Source: CAYLUN01 sp964386865
Lineage (GTDB): Bacteria; Verrucomicrobiota; Kiritimatiellia; RFP12; UBA1067
Direction: 5' to 3'
Length of the DNA stretch: 16,835 bases
Assembly: GCA_964386865.1 (NCBI GenBank)
Contig: CAYLUN010000109.1
Location: forward strand, 1 to 16,835
Position 1 is the stretch's first letter; every line of letters begins with the position of its first letter. The notes beneath the pieces are model-generated. The model was not told where the DNA came from. It did no database searches and saw only the letters and a list, made by a program, of their open reading frames with translations. Positions 8,161 through 15,102 of the stretch are shown in pieces. The position numbers and the translations under genes were made by a program.

Positions 8161-9265
8161 GATCCTGCTTCTCCTTCTTCTCCTGGGAGGAATCCGGCAG
8201 ATTCTTGGCCATCATGGCTCCCGCGCCCAGCGCCGCTCCCGCGGCCAGCCCGACAAGGGCGGTTGTCAGCGGATCGGCACCCTTGCCCTTTTTCCCGCCA
8301 TCGACGGGCGCATAGCTGTCAAAAGGCGTGGGCTCGTGAATCTGTACCTTTTCGGCAATCGACGTCTTAAAGAGGATGTCCGGCTCGGTACAGCCGATAC
8401 AGGGGTGGCCGATCGAGACCGGCCAGGCGCCCACATCGTTGAACCGCTGAACAGGACAGTTGGCGTGCGTGACCGGGCCTTTGCAGCCGAGCTGGTACAG
8501 GCAGTAGCCTTGGGCGTGGCCCTCGTCGCCGTACGCCTTGGCGAAGCGCCCCGCATCGAAATGCGGGCGCCGCTCGCAGTGCTCATGGATCTTCCTGCCA
8601 TAGGCGAACAGGGGCCGGCCAAGGTCGTCGAGCGCCGGCAGGCGCTTGAGCGTCAGGTAATAAAGCACGGTCGAGAGGAAGGTGTACGGGTTGGGCGGGC
8701 AGCCGGGGATGTTGACGATCGGCTTGTTCTTGATGATGTCCCTCACCCCCACGGCTCCCGTGGGGTTGGGCGCCACCGACTGGACGCCCCCGTAGGAGGC
8801 GCAGGTGCCGATGGTAATGATCGCAAAGGCGCCTTCCGCGGCAGCCGTCAGCGACTCGACGGCCGTCTTGCCGCCAACCTTGCAGAAGACGCCGCCCTCT
8901 TTCGTCGGAATAGCCCCTTCGACCACGAGGACATACTTGCCTTTGTTGCTGGCCATGGAGTCGTGCATGGACTGCTCGGCCTGGTGGCCGGCGCCGGCCA
9001 TCAGCGTCTCATGGTAATCAAGCGAGATCGTGTCCAAGATCAGCGAAGCCACGGTCGGATGGCTTGAGCGCAGAAGCGACTCCGAGCAGCCGGTGCACTC
9101 TTGGAAATGCAGCCAGATGACCGGCAGGCGGGTGTTGGACTCGATGACCTCAACCACCTTGCCGAGCATGCTGTTCGGCAGCCCCATGAACGCGGTCAGC
9201 GCCGCGCAGGTCTTGAGGAAGCTCCTTCGTGATACGTCGTAGCTGGTGTCAGCGTGAGTGTGCAT
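8144..9265 (-). CDS. hybO: [NiFe]-hydrogenase small subunit, HybO-like, Tat precursor
   Basis: This 373-residue subunit relays electrons from the Ni-Fe site through three Fe-S clusters. The start at 9265 is chosen over the upstream in-frame ATG at 9331 because it has a CGGAGAG ribosome site and puts the twin-arginine motif SRRSFLK at residues 12-18. Cluster ligands are visible in order: ECTGC (C57, C60), GTCASYGG and IPGCPPNP for the proximal cluster, then HEHC, YCLYQLGC, HANCP and GHPCIGC for the other two. The C-terminus has a Gly/Ala-rich membrane helix (ALVGLAAGAALGAGAMM) and a charged tail, as in membrane-bound group 1 enzymes. It is the first gene of the leftward operon. The Tat signal exports the folded dimer with the large subunit. 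Confidence 0.96.
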   Translation of the reverse strand: MHTHADTSYDVSRRSFLKTCAALTAFMGLPNSMLGKVVEVIESNTRLPVIWLHFQECTGCSESLLRSSHPTVASLILDTISLDYHETLMAGAGHQAEQSMHDSMASNKGKYVLVVEGAIPTKEGGVFCKVGGKTAVESLTAAAEGAFAIITIGTCASYGGVQSVAPNPTGAVGVRDIIKNKPIVNIPGCPPNPYTFLSTVLYYLTLKRLPALDDLGRPLFAYGRKIHEHCERRPHFDAGRFAKAYGDEGHAQGYCLYQLGCKGPVTHANCPVQRFNDVGAWPVSIGHPCIGCTEPDILFKTSIAEKVQIHEPTPFDSYAPVDGGKKGKGADPLTTALVGLAAGAALGAGAMMAKNLPDSSQEKKEKQDHGKAK

Positions 9266-9512
9266 AAAACTCTCCGAGAAAACGATGCCCGCGCGACGAC
9301 GGCAGGTCGCCGAAATGCGAGCAAAGGCCAACGTGAGCGGCGAAACCGGGGCAACGCAGTGTGTTTAGCGAGACGACTCCGCCGACTTTGCAGAACCCCC
9401 TCTTGATGGCGCTATCATAGCAAGATAATCGGATCAGCACAAGATCGGGCGGTTTGGCCTTGAGGCAGCATTTGCGCATGTGATACGGTTGACGAGAAAT
9501 CAAGGAGGTAGC
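9266..9512. other. Divergent control region between hydrogenase operon and small Cys protein
   Basis: The 247 bases between the two divergent ATGs hold no credible gene. The leftward side has the TTGTGC-N17-TATGAT match listed separately and the CGGAGAG ribosome site next to 9265. The rightward side has TTGATG (9403-9408) with TAATCG (9426-9431) at 17 bases, a weak promoter match, and the strong AAGGAGG site at 9502-9508. The two promoter candidates overlap around 9403-9442, so the two units could be controlled jointly. Confidence 0.4.
9414..9442 (-). promoter_or_regulatory. Candidate sigma-70-type promoter for the hydrogenase operon
   Basis: Read on the minus strand: TTGTGC (9442-9437), 17-base spacer, TATGAT (9419-9414). 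Predicted start near 9407 would give a leader of about 140 bases before the small-subunit ATG. The -10 box is good and the -35 fair. This is a by-eye match only. Confidence 0.4.
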
Positions 9513-9692
9513 ATGAAGCTCGACGCCGAATTCTGTGAGTCGCATTGCCCGGTCTGCACCCACGCCCGCAAGGGAAACGCGCTGGCCAAGTTCTTTCAAA
9601 AGATCGAGCTGGCCCTGACGGGCGGCGGATGCCCCGCCGGCCGCGACCGCCAGAGGAAGTACGGCGTCAAGCCGGGCGAGAAGCGCGCGTGA
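9513..9692 (+). CDS. Small four-cysteine protein of unknown function
   Basis: I do not recognise this 59-residue protein. It starts at ATG 9513 behind a near-perfect ribosome site (AAGGAGG, 9502-9508), which strongly supports that it is translated. It has four cysteines: C8, C12 and C15 in FCESHCPVC, and C40 in GGGCPAG, with Arg/Lys-rich segments between and after, ending YGVKPGEKRA. A short amphipathic stretch (GNALAKFFQKIELAL, 21-35) separates the cysteine groups. There is no signal peptide or membrane segment. The pattern could bind a metal or Fe-S cluster, or serve as a redox or partner-binding module. Its stop overlaps the GTG start of the thioesterase (GTGA), so the two are likely made together. 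It is divergent from the hydrogenase operon, with 247 bases between the starts. Confidence 0.75.
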   Translation: MKLDAEFCESHCPVCTHARKGNALAKFFQKIELALTGGGCPAGRDRQRKYGVKPGEKRA

Positions 9693-10153
9693 ACATTCCA
9701 GCTGCAGACAACATGGGGCTCCGCGAGGAGGGCGAGGGCGTGGTCATCCCGCTCGCGCGGAACGCCAATGACAAGGGGTGCCTCTTCGCGGGGTCGATCT
9801 TCTCCGGAGCAACGCTCGCCGCCTACCGCGCCGCCGAGCGGCTGTTCGCCGCACGCGGCCTCGCGGGCGACCTCGTGGCCAAGGCCGCATCGATCTGCTA
9901 CCTCAGGCGGATCGAGGCTGACGGCCGCGCCGTCGCAACCCCGCAGGGCGAGCCGCTCTGCAAGCCGAACGGCAACCACGCCCTGACCGTGTCAGTCGCC
10001 GTGCTGGACGACGAGGGCGCCTGCGGCGCGGAGCTGGCGGCCGAGTTCGTGCTTCTGAAACAGCGGGCGAACGCGACCGCTGCCAGCGGCAATACGGATC
10101 CAGCCGTTCCGCCAGTTCGCGCAGAGGGCGCTCAGGACGCGGAGAAAGGCTGA
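9689..10153 (+). CDS. YiiD_C-type hotdog-fold thioesterase
   Basis: This 154-residue protein probably hydrolyses an acyl thioester (acyl-CoA or acyl-ACP) in the cytoplasm. The diagnostic stretch is NANDKGCLFAGSIFSGATLAAYRAAERLF (residues 25-36 carry N..DKG..FAGS), then LVAKAASICYLRRIEADGRAVA, matching the N-K-x-x-F-A-G-S and YLRP-type pattern of putative YiiD C-terminal thioesterases. Two starts are possible: GTG 9689, which overlaps the previous stop (GTGA), or ATG 9713. I prefer 9689 because of the coupling, though neither has a strong ribosome site. The last ~25 residues are a low-complexity Ala/Thr/Pro tail. E. coli YiiD has an N-terminal acetyltransferase domain that is absent here. Substrate unknown. 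Confidence 0.75.
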   Translation: MNIPAADNMGLREEGEGVVIPLARNANDKGCLFAGSIFSGATLAAYRAAERLFAARGLAGDLVAKAASICYLRRIEADGRAVATPQGEPLCKPNGNHALTVSVAVLDDEGACGAELAAEFVLLKQRANATAASGNTDPAVPPVRAEGAQDAEKG

Positions 10154-10202
10154 AGTCTCAGCTCGGCGCGACACCGTGACGTTGGCCCGCGTGCTTTCGG
10201 CT

Positions 10203-10233
10203 GCCGGCATAATCAGCGGCCGCCGGCTCTTTA
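10203..10233 (+). terminator. Candidate intrinsic terminator after the thioesterase
   Basis: GCCGGC (10203-10208) and GCCGGC (10222-10227) can form a 6-bp stem around a 13-base loop, followed directly by TCTTTACATTT. An alternative stem pairs 10198-10204 with 10216-10222. The stem is short, so efficiency is uncertain. It separates the thioesterase from the thioredoxin promoter. Confidence 0.35.
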
Positions 10234-10287
10234 CATTTACAAATCCAAATATTACAATTGACACATCATACAAGGGCCTGCTACTAT
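10230..10287 (+). promoter_or_regulatory. Strong sigma-70-type promoter of the thioredoxin gene
   Basis: A perfect -35 TTGACA (10258-10263), an 18-base spacer and -10 TACTAT (10282-10287). The 28 bases before it (10230-10257) are strikingly AT-rich for this genome and resemble an UP element. Predicted start is near 10294, about 42 bases before the ATG at 10336. This is the best promoter match in the window and suggests constitutive, high expression. Confidence 0.7.
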
Positions 10288-10335
10288 CGCGCACAAGAAA
10301 CGCCGCGAAAGGCTAACCTAAAGGAAGGCGACAAC

Positions 10336-10662
10336 ATGAGTGAGAGCGTGAAAGAGGTTCAGGACGGCGGGTTCGCTGAAGCGATCCGCGCGGGCGTCGT
10401 ACTGGTGGATTTCTGGGCCCCGAGGTGCCCGCCGTGCCGCCTGCAGGGGCCGATTCTGGAGGAGGTGGCGCGCGCGGTTGGCGGCAAAGCCCAGATCGTG
10501 AAGGTGGACGTCGACGAAAGCCCCGCCTCGTCGGAGCCGTTTGGCGTCCGAAGCATCCCCACGCTGATCCTGTTCAAAGACGGCAAGCCCGTGCGGCAGT
10601 TCGTGGGACTGCAGCGCAAAGAGACGCTGGTCGCGGCGATCGGGCAGGCGGCCGGTGTCTAA
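10336..10662 (+). CDS. Thioredoxin-like protein with R-C-P-P-C active site
   Basis: This 108-residue single-domain protein has the thioredoxin layout: buried Asp25 in VDFWA, active-site cysteines C31 and C34, cis-proline P75 in SIPTLILF, then FKDGKPVRQFVG. Start at 10336 follows a strong ribosome site (AAGGAAGG, 10321-10328). Normal thioredoxins read W-C-G-P-C; here Trp is replaced by Arg30 and Gly by Pro32 (WAPRCPPC). In thioredoxins, residues between the two cysteines set the redox potential, so CPPC should shift it, but the direction is not readable here. There is no signal peptide, so it acts in the cytoplasm as a disulfide reductase, or a specialised exchange protein. It is a single-gene unit with its own strong promoter, between the thioesterase and the RND operon. 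Confidence 0.93.
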   Translation: MSESVKEVQDGGFAEAIRAGVVLVDFWAPRCPPCRLQGPILEEVARAVGGKAQIVKVDVDESPASSEPFGVRSIPTLILFKDGKPVRQFVGLQRKETLVAAIGQAAGV

Positions 10663-10678
10663 CCCCTTAAGGAGCGGG

Positions 10679-10697
10679 CAAGGCGCACGAGGCCTTG
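10679..10697 (+). repeat. Short hairpin after the thioredoxin gene
   Basis: CAAGGC (10679-10684) pairs with GCCTTG (10692-10697) around a 7-base loop, 16 bases after the thioredoxin stop. No T-run follows. It may be a weak terminator or an mRNA end structure. Confidence 0.3.
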
Positions 10698-10710
10698 GGC
10701 CGACCCGTGC

Positions 10711-10754
10711 CAACGTAGGCAGACGTTGACCCCTTACGTGTGCGGTGATACGAT
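10711..10754 (+). promoter_or_regulatory. Promoter of the RND efflux operon with overlapping inverted repeat
   Basis: -35 TTGACC (10726-10731), 17-base spacer, -10 TACGAT (10749-10754), just before the RND ATG at 10764. The perfect inverted repeat CAACGT-N6-ACGTTG (10711-10728) overlaps the -35 box, the position expected for a repressor operator. Predicted transcription start is about 10761, leaving a leader of only a few bases. The AAAGG at 10755-10759 could otherwise act as a ribosome site if transcription begins further upstream. Confidence 0.5.
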
Positions 10755-10763
10755 AAAGGCAAT

Positions 10764-13700
10764 ATGGAAGCACTCGAACAGAGCGAGCCGCAAGGGCTCG
10801 TTGTCAAAGTCGCGCGGGTTTTCCTTCAGGGGCCGCAGTCGGTTCTGCTGATCGCGGCGTCGCTGCTGATGGGCATCGTGGCGCTGCTGGCCACGCCGCA
10901 GGAGGAGGAGCCGCAGATCGTCGTGCCCATGGCGGACGTGTTCGTCGAAGCGCCCGGGCGCACGCCGCGCGAGGTCGAGGAGCTGGTGACGCGCCCGCTT
11001 GAGCGCATCCTGTGGCAAGTCACAGGCGTTGAACACATCTACTCGATCAGCCGACACGACCAGTCGGTGGTGACGGTGCGCTTCAAGGTGGGCGAGGACC
11101 GTGAGCGCGCGATCATCAAGCTCCGGGATCAGATCGAAAGCCACCGCGACCTCGTGCCGTCGCCGGTCACGGGATGGATCGTGAAGCCGGCGCAGATCGA
11201 CGATGTGGCCGTGGTGGCGCTGACGCTCTTCTCGCCGCAGCGCACGCCGTTCGAGCTGCGCCGCATCGGGGAAGAGGTGAAGGCGCGGCTCGACGCGCTT
11301 CCCGATCTTTCGCAAAGCGAGATCATCGGCGGGCTGCCGCGCGAGATTCGGGTCGAAGCGACGGCCGAGGCGCTCGCCGCTCGCCGCGTCTGCATGGCCG
11401 ACATCCGAGGCGCGCTGGCCGGGTCTGAGCCGGGCGGCGACGCGGGCGCGGCCTATGACGGCGGCGTGCTGCTGAGCCTGCGCCCGCACGCGGCGCTGGA
11501 CTCGGCCGAGGCGGTGCGCGAGACGGTCATCCGCTCCGACGCGGGCCGCGTGGTGCGCGTGGGCGATGTGGCCGCGGTGACGGACGGGCCGGCGGAGCCG
11601 GAGTCGTATCTCAACATCGGCTTCGGGCCGGTGGACAAGGAGCATGCCGGCGCCGGGCGGCTGCCGGCGGTGACGCTGTCCTTCGCCAAGAAAAAAGGCA
11701 CCAACGCGCTGAAAGTGTCGCAAGCGGTAATCGCCGCCGCGGAGTCGCTCAAAGGCTCGCTGATCCCGGCGGACGTGACGGTGCGGGTGACGCGCGACAC
11801 CGGAAAGACGTCGCAGGAGAAGGTCGGCGAGCTGCTCTCCGCCATGGTGTTTGCAATCATCACGGTCATCGCGCTGATCGCCCTGACGATGGGGTGGCGC
11901 GAAAGCATCGTGGTGGGCTTGTCGGTGCCGATCTCGTTCGCCTTAGCCCTCTTTCTGAACTATCTGGCCGGGTACTCCATCAACCGCGTGACGCTCTTCG
12001 CGCTGATTCTTAGCCTGGGCCTGGTGGTGGACGACCCGATCAGCAATGTGGACAACATCCAGCGGCACCTGCGCATGGGGCTTCAGAAACCCCTGCTGGC
12101 CGTGCAGTGGGCCGTCGAGGAGATGGCGGTGCCGGTGGTGATGTCCGCGCTGACGATCATCATCTGCTTTATCCCGATGTTCTATATCACGGGCATGATG
12201 GGGCCGTACATGCGGCCGATGGCGGTGAATGTGCCGCTGACGATTTTCTTCTCGGCGGTCAGCGCGATCACCTTCGTTCCGTGGCTGACGCACAAGCTCC
12301 TTCACAAGCGGGCGGCCGCGGCGCCTCAGAGCCCCGAGGACGTCACGCCGCGCTGGGTGCGCGCGGGCTACCGGGCGCTGCTTTCGCCCTTCCTTTCGCG
12401 GCGGCGGGCGTGGCTGCTGCTGGGCGTGGTGGGCGCGCTTTTCGTTGTGAGCCTGCTGCTGCCGGTGGCCGGCCTGGTGCCGCTGAAAATGCTGCCGTTC
12501 GACAACAAGGACGAGCTGCAACTGGTGGTGGACCTGCCGGAGGGGGCCACGCTGGAAGAGACCGACCGCGCGTGCCAGGCGCTGGAGGCCTACCTGGCCG
12601 GCGTGAGCGAGGTGCGCGACTTCGCGACCTACACCGGCCGCAACTCGCCGCTGGACTTCAACGGGCTGGTGCGGCACTACGGGTTCCGGCGGCAGCCGAA
12701 CCAGGCCGACATCCGCATCAACCTCGCAGGCAAGCGCGAGCGGGCGCAGCAGAGCCACGCCATCGCGCTGCGCCTGCGCGACGACCTCACGCGCATCGCC
12801 TCCGAGCACCGCGCCGTGCTGAGCGTCGTCGAGGTGCCGCCGGGGCCGCCCGTGCTGAGCACGATCACCGCCGAGGTGCTGGGCACGCCGGAGCTGACGT
12901 ACGACCAGATGATCGCAGCGGCGCAGGCGCTCAAGGCGCGGATGGCGGCCTATGACGGGCGCCATATCGCACAGATCGACGACTACTCCGAAACGCCGCG
13001 CGACCGGCTGGCGCTGGTGATCGACCGCGACAAGGCGGCCTTGCACGGGCTGACGCCCGCCGGCGTGGCGCAGGCCGTGTCGGCGGCGGGCGGACTGCGC
13101 CCGCTGGGCGTGCTCCACGCGGCCAACTCCCGCGAGCCCGTGCAGGTTCGGCTGCAGCTGCCGCTGGCGGACCGCAGCGACCCCGCGCGGCTGGAGCAGC
13201 TCTGGCTGCGCACGCCGCTGGGCGCGCAGGTGCAACTGCGCGAGGTCGCGCGCTTTGAGAAAGAGGCGGTGGCGCAGCCGGTTTACCGCAAGGATCTGGA
13301 GCGGGTCGTGTTCGTGACCGCCGAGGCGGTCGGCCGCGCGCCGGGCGAAATGATCCTGGGACTCCAGCACGGGCTGAAGCGCGTGCCTCTGCCGCACGGG
13401 GCCACGGTGCGCTGGACCGGCGAGGGCGAGTGGCAGATCACGGTGGATGTGTTCCGCGACCTCGGCATCGCGTTCGGCGTGGCGCTGCTCGGCATCTATC
13501 TGCTGCTGGTGCTGCAAACGGGCAGCTTCCTGATGCCGGGCGTGATGATGCTGGCGATCCCGCTGACGCTGATCGGCATCATGCCGGGCTTCGCGCTGCT
13601 GAACGCCGGGTCGGGCACGGTGGGCGGCTATCCGGAGCCCGTCTTTTTCACCGCCACGGCCATGATCGGCATGATCGCGCTGGGCGGCATCGTGATCCGC

Positions 13701-13973
13701 AACAGCATCGTGCTCATCGAGTTCATTCACGAGGCGCTCAGGCTGGGCAAGCCGCTGCGGCAGGCGCTGCTCGAAAGCGGCGCGGTGCGCTTCCGCCCGA
13801 TCGCGCTGACCGCCCTGACCGCGCTGCTCAGCGCGTGGCCGATCACGCTCGACCCGATCTTTTCGGGTCTGGCTTGGGCGCTGATCTTCGGCCTTGTGGC
13901 CAGCACGGTCTTCACGCTGCTGATCATCCCGACCGTATTTTTCTTGCTGAAGGAGAGACACCATGAGGCTTAA
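10764..13973 (+). CDS. RND efflux pump inner-membrane transporter (AcrB-like)
   Basis: This 1069-residue proton-driven transporter belongs to the hydrophobe/amphiphile or related RND exporters. It has the usual plan: TM1 (about 25-42), a large periplasmic loop starting TPQEEEPQI and PGRTPREVEELVTRP, TM2-6 (around 365-520), a second loop from about 565, and TM8-12 near the C-terminus (AFGVALLGIYLLLVL, then GMIALGGIVIRNSIVLIEF). The proton-relay aspartates D423 and D424 lie in LGLVVDDPISNVDNI in TM4. QEEEPQI after TM1 and DDPISNVDN are features of a pump subgroup distinct from classic AcrB (GLLVDDAIVVVEN). Substrate unknown. The gene precedes its fusion protein, the reverse of acrAB. Its stop overlaps the next start by 11 bases. 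Confidence 0.95.
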   Translation: MEALEQSEPQGLVVKVARVFLQGPQSVLLIAASLLMGIVALLATPQEEEPQIVVPMADVFVEAPGRTPREVEELVTRPLERILWQVTGVEHIYSISRHDQSVVTVRFKVGEDRERAIIKLRDQIESHRDLVPSPVTGWIVKPAQIDDVAVVALTLFSPQRTPFELRRIGEEVKARLDALPDLSQSEIIGGLPREIRVEATAEALAARRVCMADIRGALAGSEPGGDAGAAYDGGVLLSLRPHAALDSAEAVRETVIRSDAGRVVRVGDVAAVTDGPAEPESYLNIGFGPVDKEHAGAGRLPAVTLSFAKKKGTNALKVSQAVIAAAESLKGSLIPADVTVRVTRDTGKTSQEKVGELLSAMVFAIITVIALIALTMGWRESIVVGLSVPISFALALFLNYLAGYSINRVTLFALILSLGLVVDDPISNVDNIQRHLRMGLQKPLLAVQWAVEEMAVPVVMSALTIIICFIPMFYITGMMGPYMRPMAVNVPLTIFFSAVSAITFVPWLTHKLLHKRAAAAPQSPEDVTPRWVRAGYRALLSPFLSRRRAWLLLGVVGALFVVSLLLPVAGLVPLKMLPFDNKDELQLVVDLPEGATLEETDRACQALEAYLAGVSEVRDFATYTGRNSPLDFNGLVRHYGFRRQPNQADIRINLAGKRERAQQSHAIALRLRDDLTRIASEHRAVLSVVEVPPGPPVLSTITAEVLGTPELTYDQMIAAAQALKARMAAYDGRHIAQIDDYSETPRDRLALVIDRDKAALHGLTPAGVAQAVSAAGGLRPLGVLHAANSREPVQVRLQLPLADRSDPARLEQLWLRTPLGAQVQLREVARFEKEAVAQPVYRKDLERVVFVTAEAVGRAPGEMILGLQHGLKRVPLPHGATVRWTGEGEWQITVDVFRDLGIAFGVALLGIYLLLVLQTGSFLMPGVMMLAIPLTLIGIMPGFALLNAGSGTVGGYPEPVFFTATAMIGMIALGGIVIRNSIVLIEFIHEALRLGKPLRQALLESGAVRFRPIALTALTALLSAWPITLDPIFSGLAWALIFGLVASTVFTLLIIPTVFFLLKERHHEA

Positions 13974-15102
13974 ACGGATATCGAAATTCGCGGGGCCGGC
14001 TGCAGGCCTGGCGGTCATCGCGTGGGTGATCGTCTGGCAGTCCGGCGGGTGCGGCGCGCGCATCGAGCCGGGCCGGGCGGCGGATGCCGCACCTTTGCCC
14101 GAGGCGCGGACGCTGGCGGTCGCGGCCACGAACGTTCCCCTGGTCTATACGGCGGTCGGCACGATCCGCAGCCGGACCGAGGTGCAGCTGGCGGCGCGGA
14201 TCGTCGGGCGGATTCTGACGGTGACGGTGCGGGCGGGCGACCGGGTCAAGGCGGGCGACACGCCGGTGACGCTGGACGACGCCGAGTTGCGGACGGGTGT
14301 GAGCCAGGCCAAAGAGCGTGTGGCGGGGACGCAGGCGGGCTTGGCGGCGGCGGCGGAAAAGACCGCACAGGCGCGATCCGCGCTGGATTTGTCCTCGGCC
14401 GAGGTCGATAGATCCCGCAAATTGGCGGCGCAGAAGATGACGTCGCAGCAGGCGCTGGACGCGGCTGAAGACGCGTACCGGCAGGCGGTGTCACGCATGG
14501 CGCAGGCCGAACAGGGTCAACTCGCGGCGCAGGCCGACGCGCGGGCCGCGGCGGAGGCGCAGCGCCAGGCCGAGACGGTTATGGGCTACGCGTCGATCGT
14601 CTGCCCGATGGAGGGCGTGGTGGCGGAGCGGCTGGCCGACCCGGGCGACCTCGCGACGCCGGGCAGCACGCTGGTGCGGGTGTTCGACCCGACGCGGCTG
14701 CTGCTGGAGGCCCCGATCCGCGAGGGGCTGGTGACGCGCGTCAAAGTCGGCGACAAGCTGCCTGTGACGCTCGACGCGCTGGGGCGGACGCTCGAGGCGG
14801 AGGTTCGTGAGATCGTGCCCGCGGTTGATGCCGGCAGCCGCACGTTCTTGGCGAAGCTCTGCTTGCCGCAGGCCGACGGCGTGATGCCGGGCATGTTCGG
14901 CACGGTGTCGCTCAAGCTGGGCGAGCGGCCGGCGCTGCTCGTGCCCGAGGGCGCGCTCGTGCGCGCGGGGCAGCTCGAGTACGTGAACGTGGTGACGGGC
15001 GGGCGGACGACGCGCGTGCTGGTGCGGACGGCTCCCGCAGACGCGGGCTACGCGGAGATTCTCGCAGGTTTGAAGACCGGCGATGTGGTTGTCATACCGT
15101 GA
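13963..15102 (+). CDS. RND periplasmic adaptor (membrane fusion protein)
   Basis: This 379-residue adaptor would bridge the RND pump and an outer-membrane channel. An N-terminal hydrophobic segment (AGLAVIAWVIVW, 14-25) anchors it; Cys30 in SGGCG is near a lipoprotein position but the lipobox is poor. Next come the first lipoyl half (VQLAARIVGRILTVTVRAGDRVKAG, about 74-98, shown here as VGRILTVTVRAGD), an Ala/Gln-rich coiled-coil hairpin (about 107-207), the second lipoyl half (SIVCPMEGVVAERLADPGD, 211-229), a beta barrel, and a short membrane-proximal end finishing GDVVVIP. The ATG follows a good AAGGAGAG ribosome site inside the RND gene. The stop overlaps the methyltransferase GTG (GTGA). 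No outer-membrane factor gene follows. Confidence 0.93.
   Translation: MRLKRISKFAGPAAGLAVIAWVIVWQSGGCGARIEPGRAADAAPLPEARTLAVAATNVPLVYTAVGTIRSRTEVQLAARIVGRILTVTVRAGDRVKAGDTPVTLDDAELRTGVSQAKERVAGTQAGLAAAAEKTAQARSALDLSSAEVDRSRKLAAQKMTSQQALDAAEDAYRQAVSRMAQAEQGQLAAQADARAAAEAQRQAETVMGYASIVCPMEGVVAERLADPGDLATPGSTLVRVFDPTRLLLEAPIREGLVTRVKVGDKLPVTLDALGRTLEAEVREIVPAVDAGSRTFLAKLCLPQADGVMPGMFGTVSLKLGERPALLVPEGALVRAGQLEYVNVVTGGRTTRVLVRTAPADAGYAEILAGLKTGDVVVIP

Noticed and set aside
9266..9350. Possible sigma-54 (-24/-12) promoter for the hydrogenase operon on the minus strand (TTGGCC...GC)
   Set aside because: The GG and GC are 9 bases apart rather than the required 10, and the -12 box is poor.
9249..9599. 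Minus-strand 116-codon frame over the divergent control region
   Set aside because: It overlaps both the small-subunit start and the small Cys gene in different frames, has no ribosome site I can see, and encodes nothing recognisable.
11943..14129. Long open frame on the minus strand opposite the RND pump (about 728 codons)
   Set aside because: Its protein is rich in His, Arg and Gln with no domain, the signature of an antisense frame in GC-rich DNA; the RND gene on the other strand has full family motifs.
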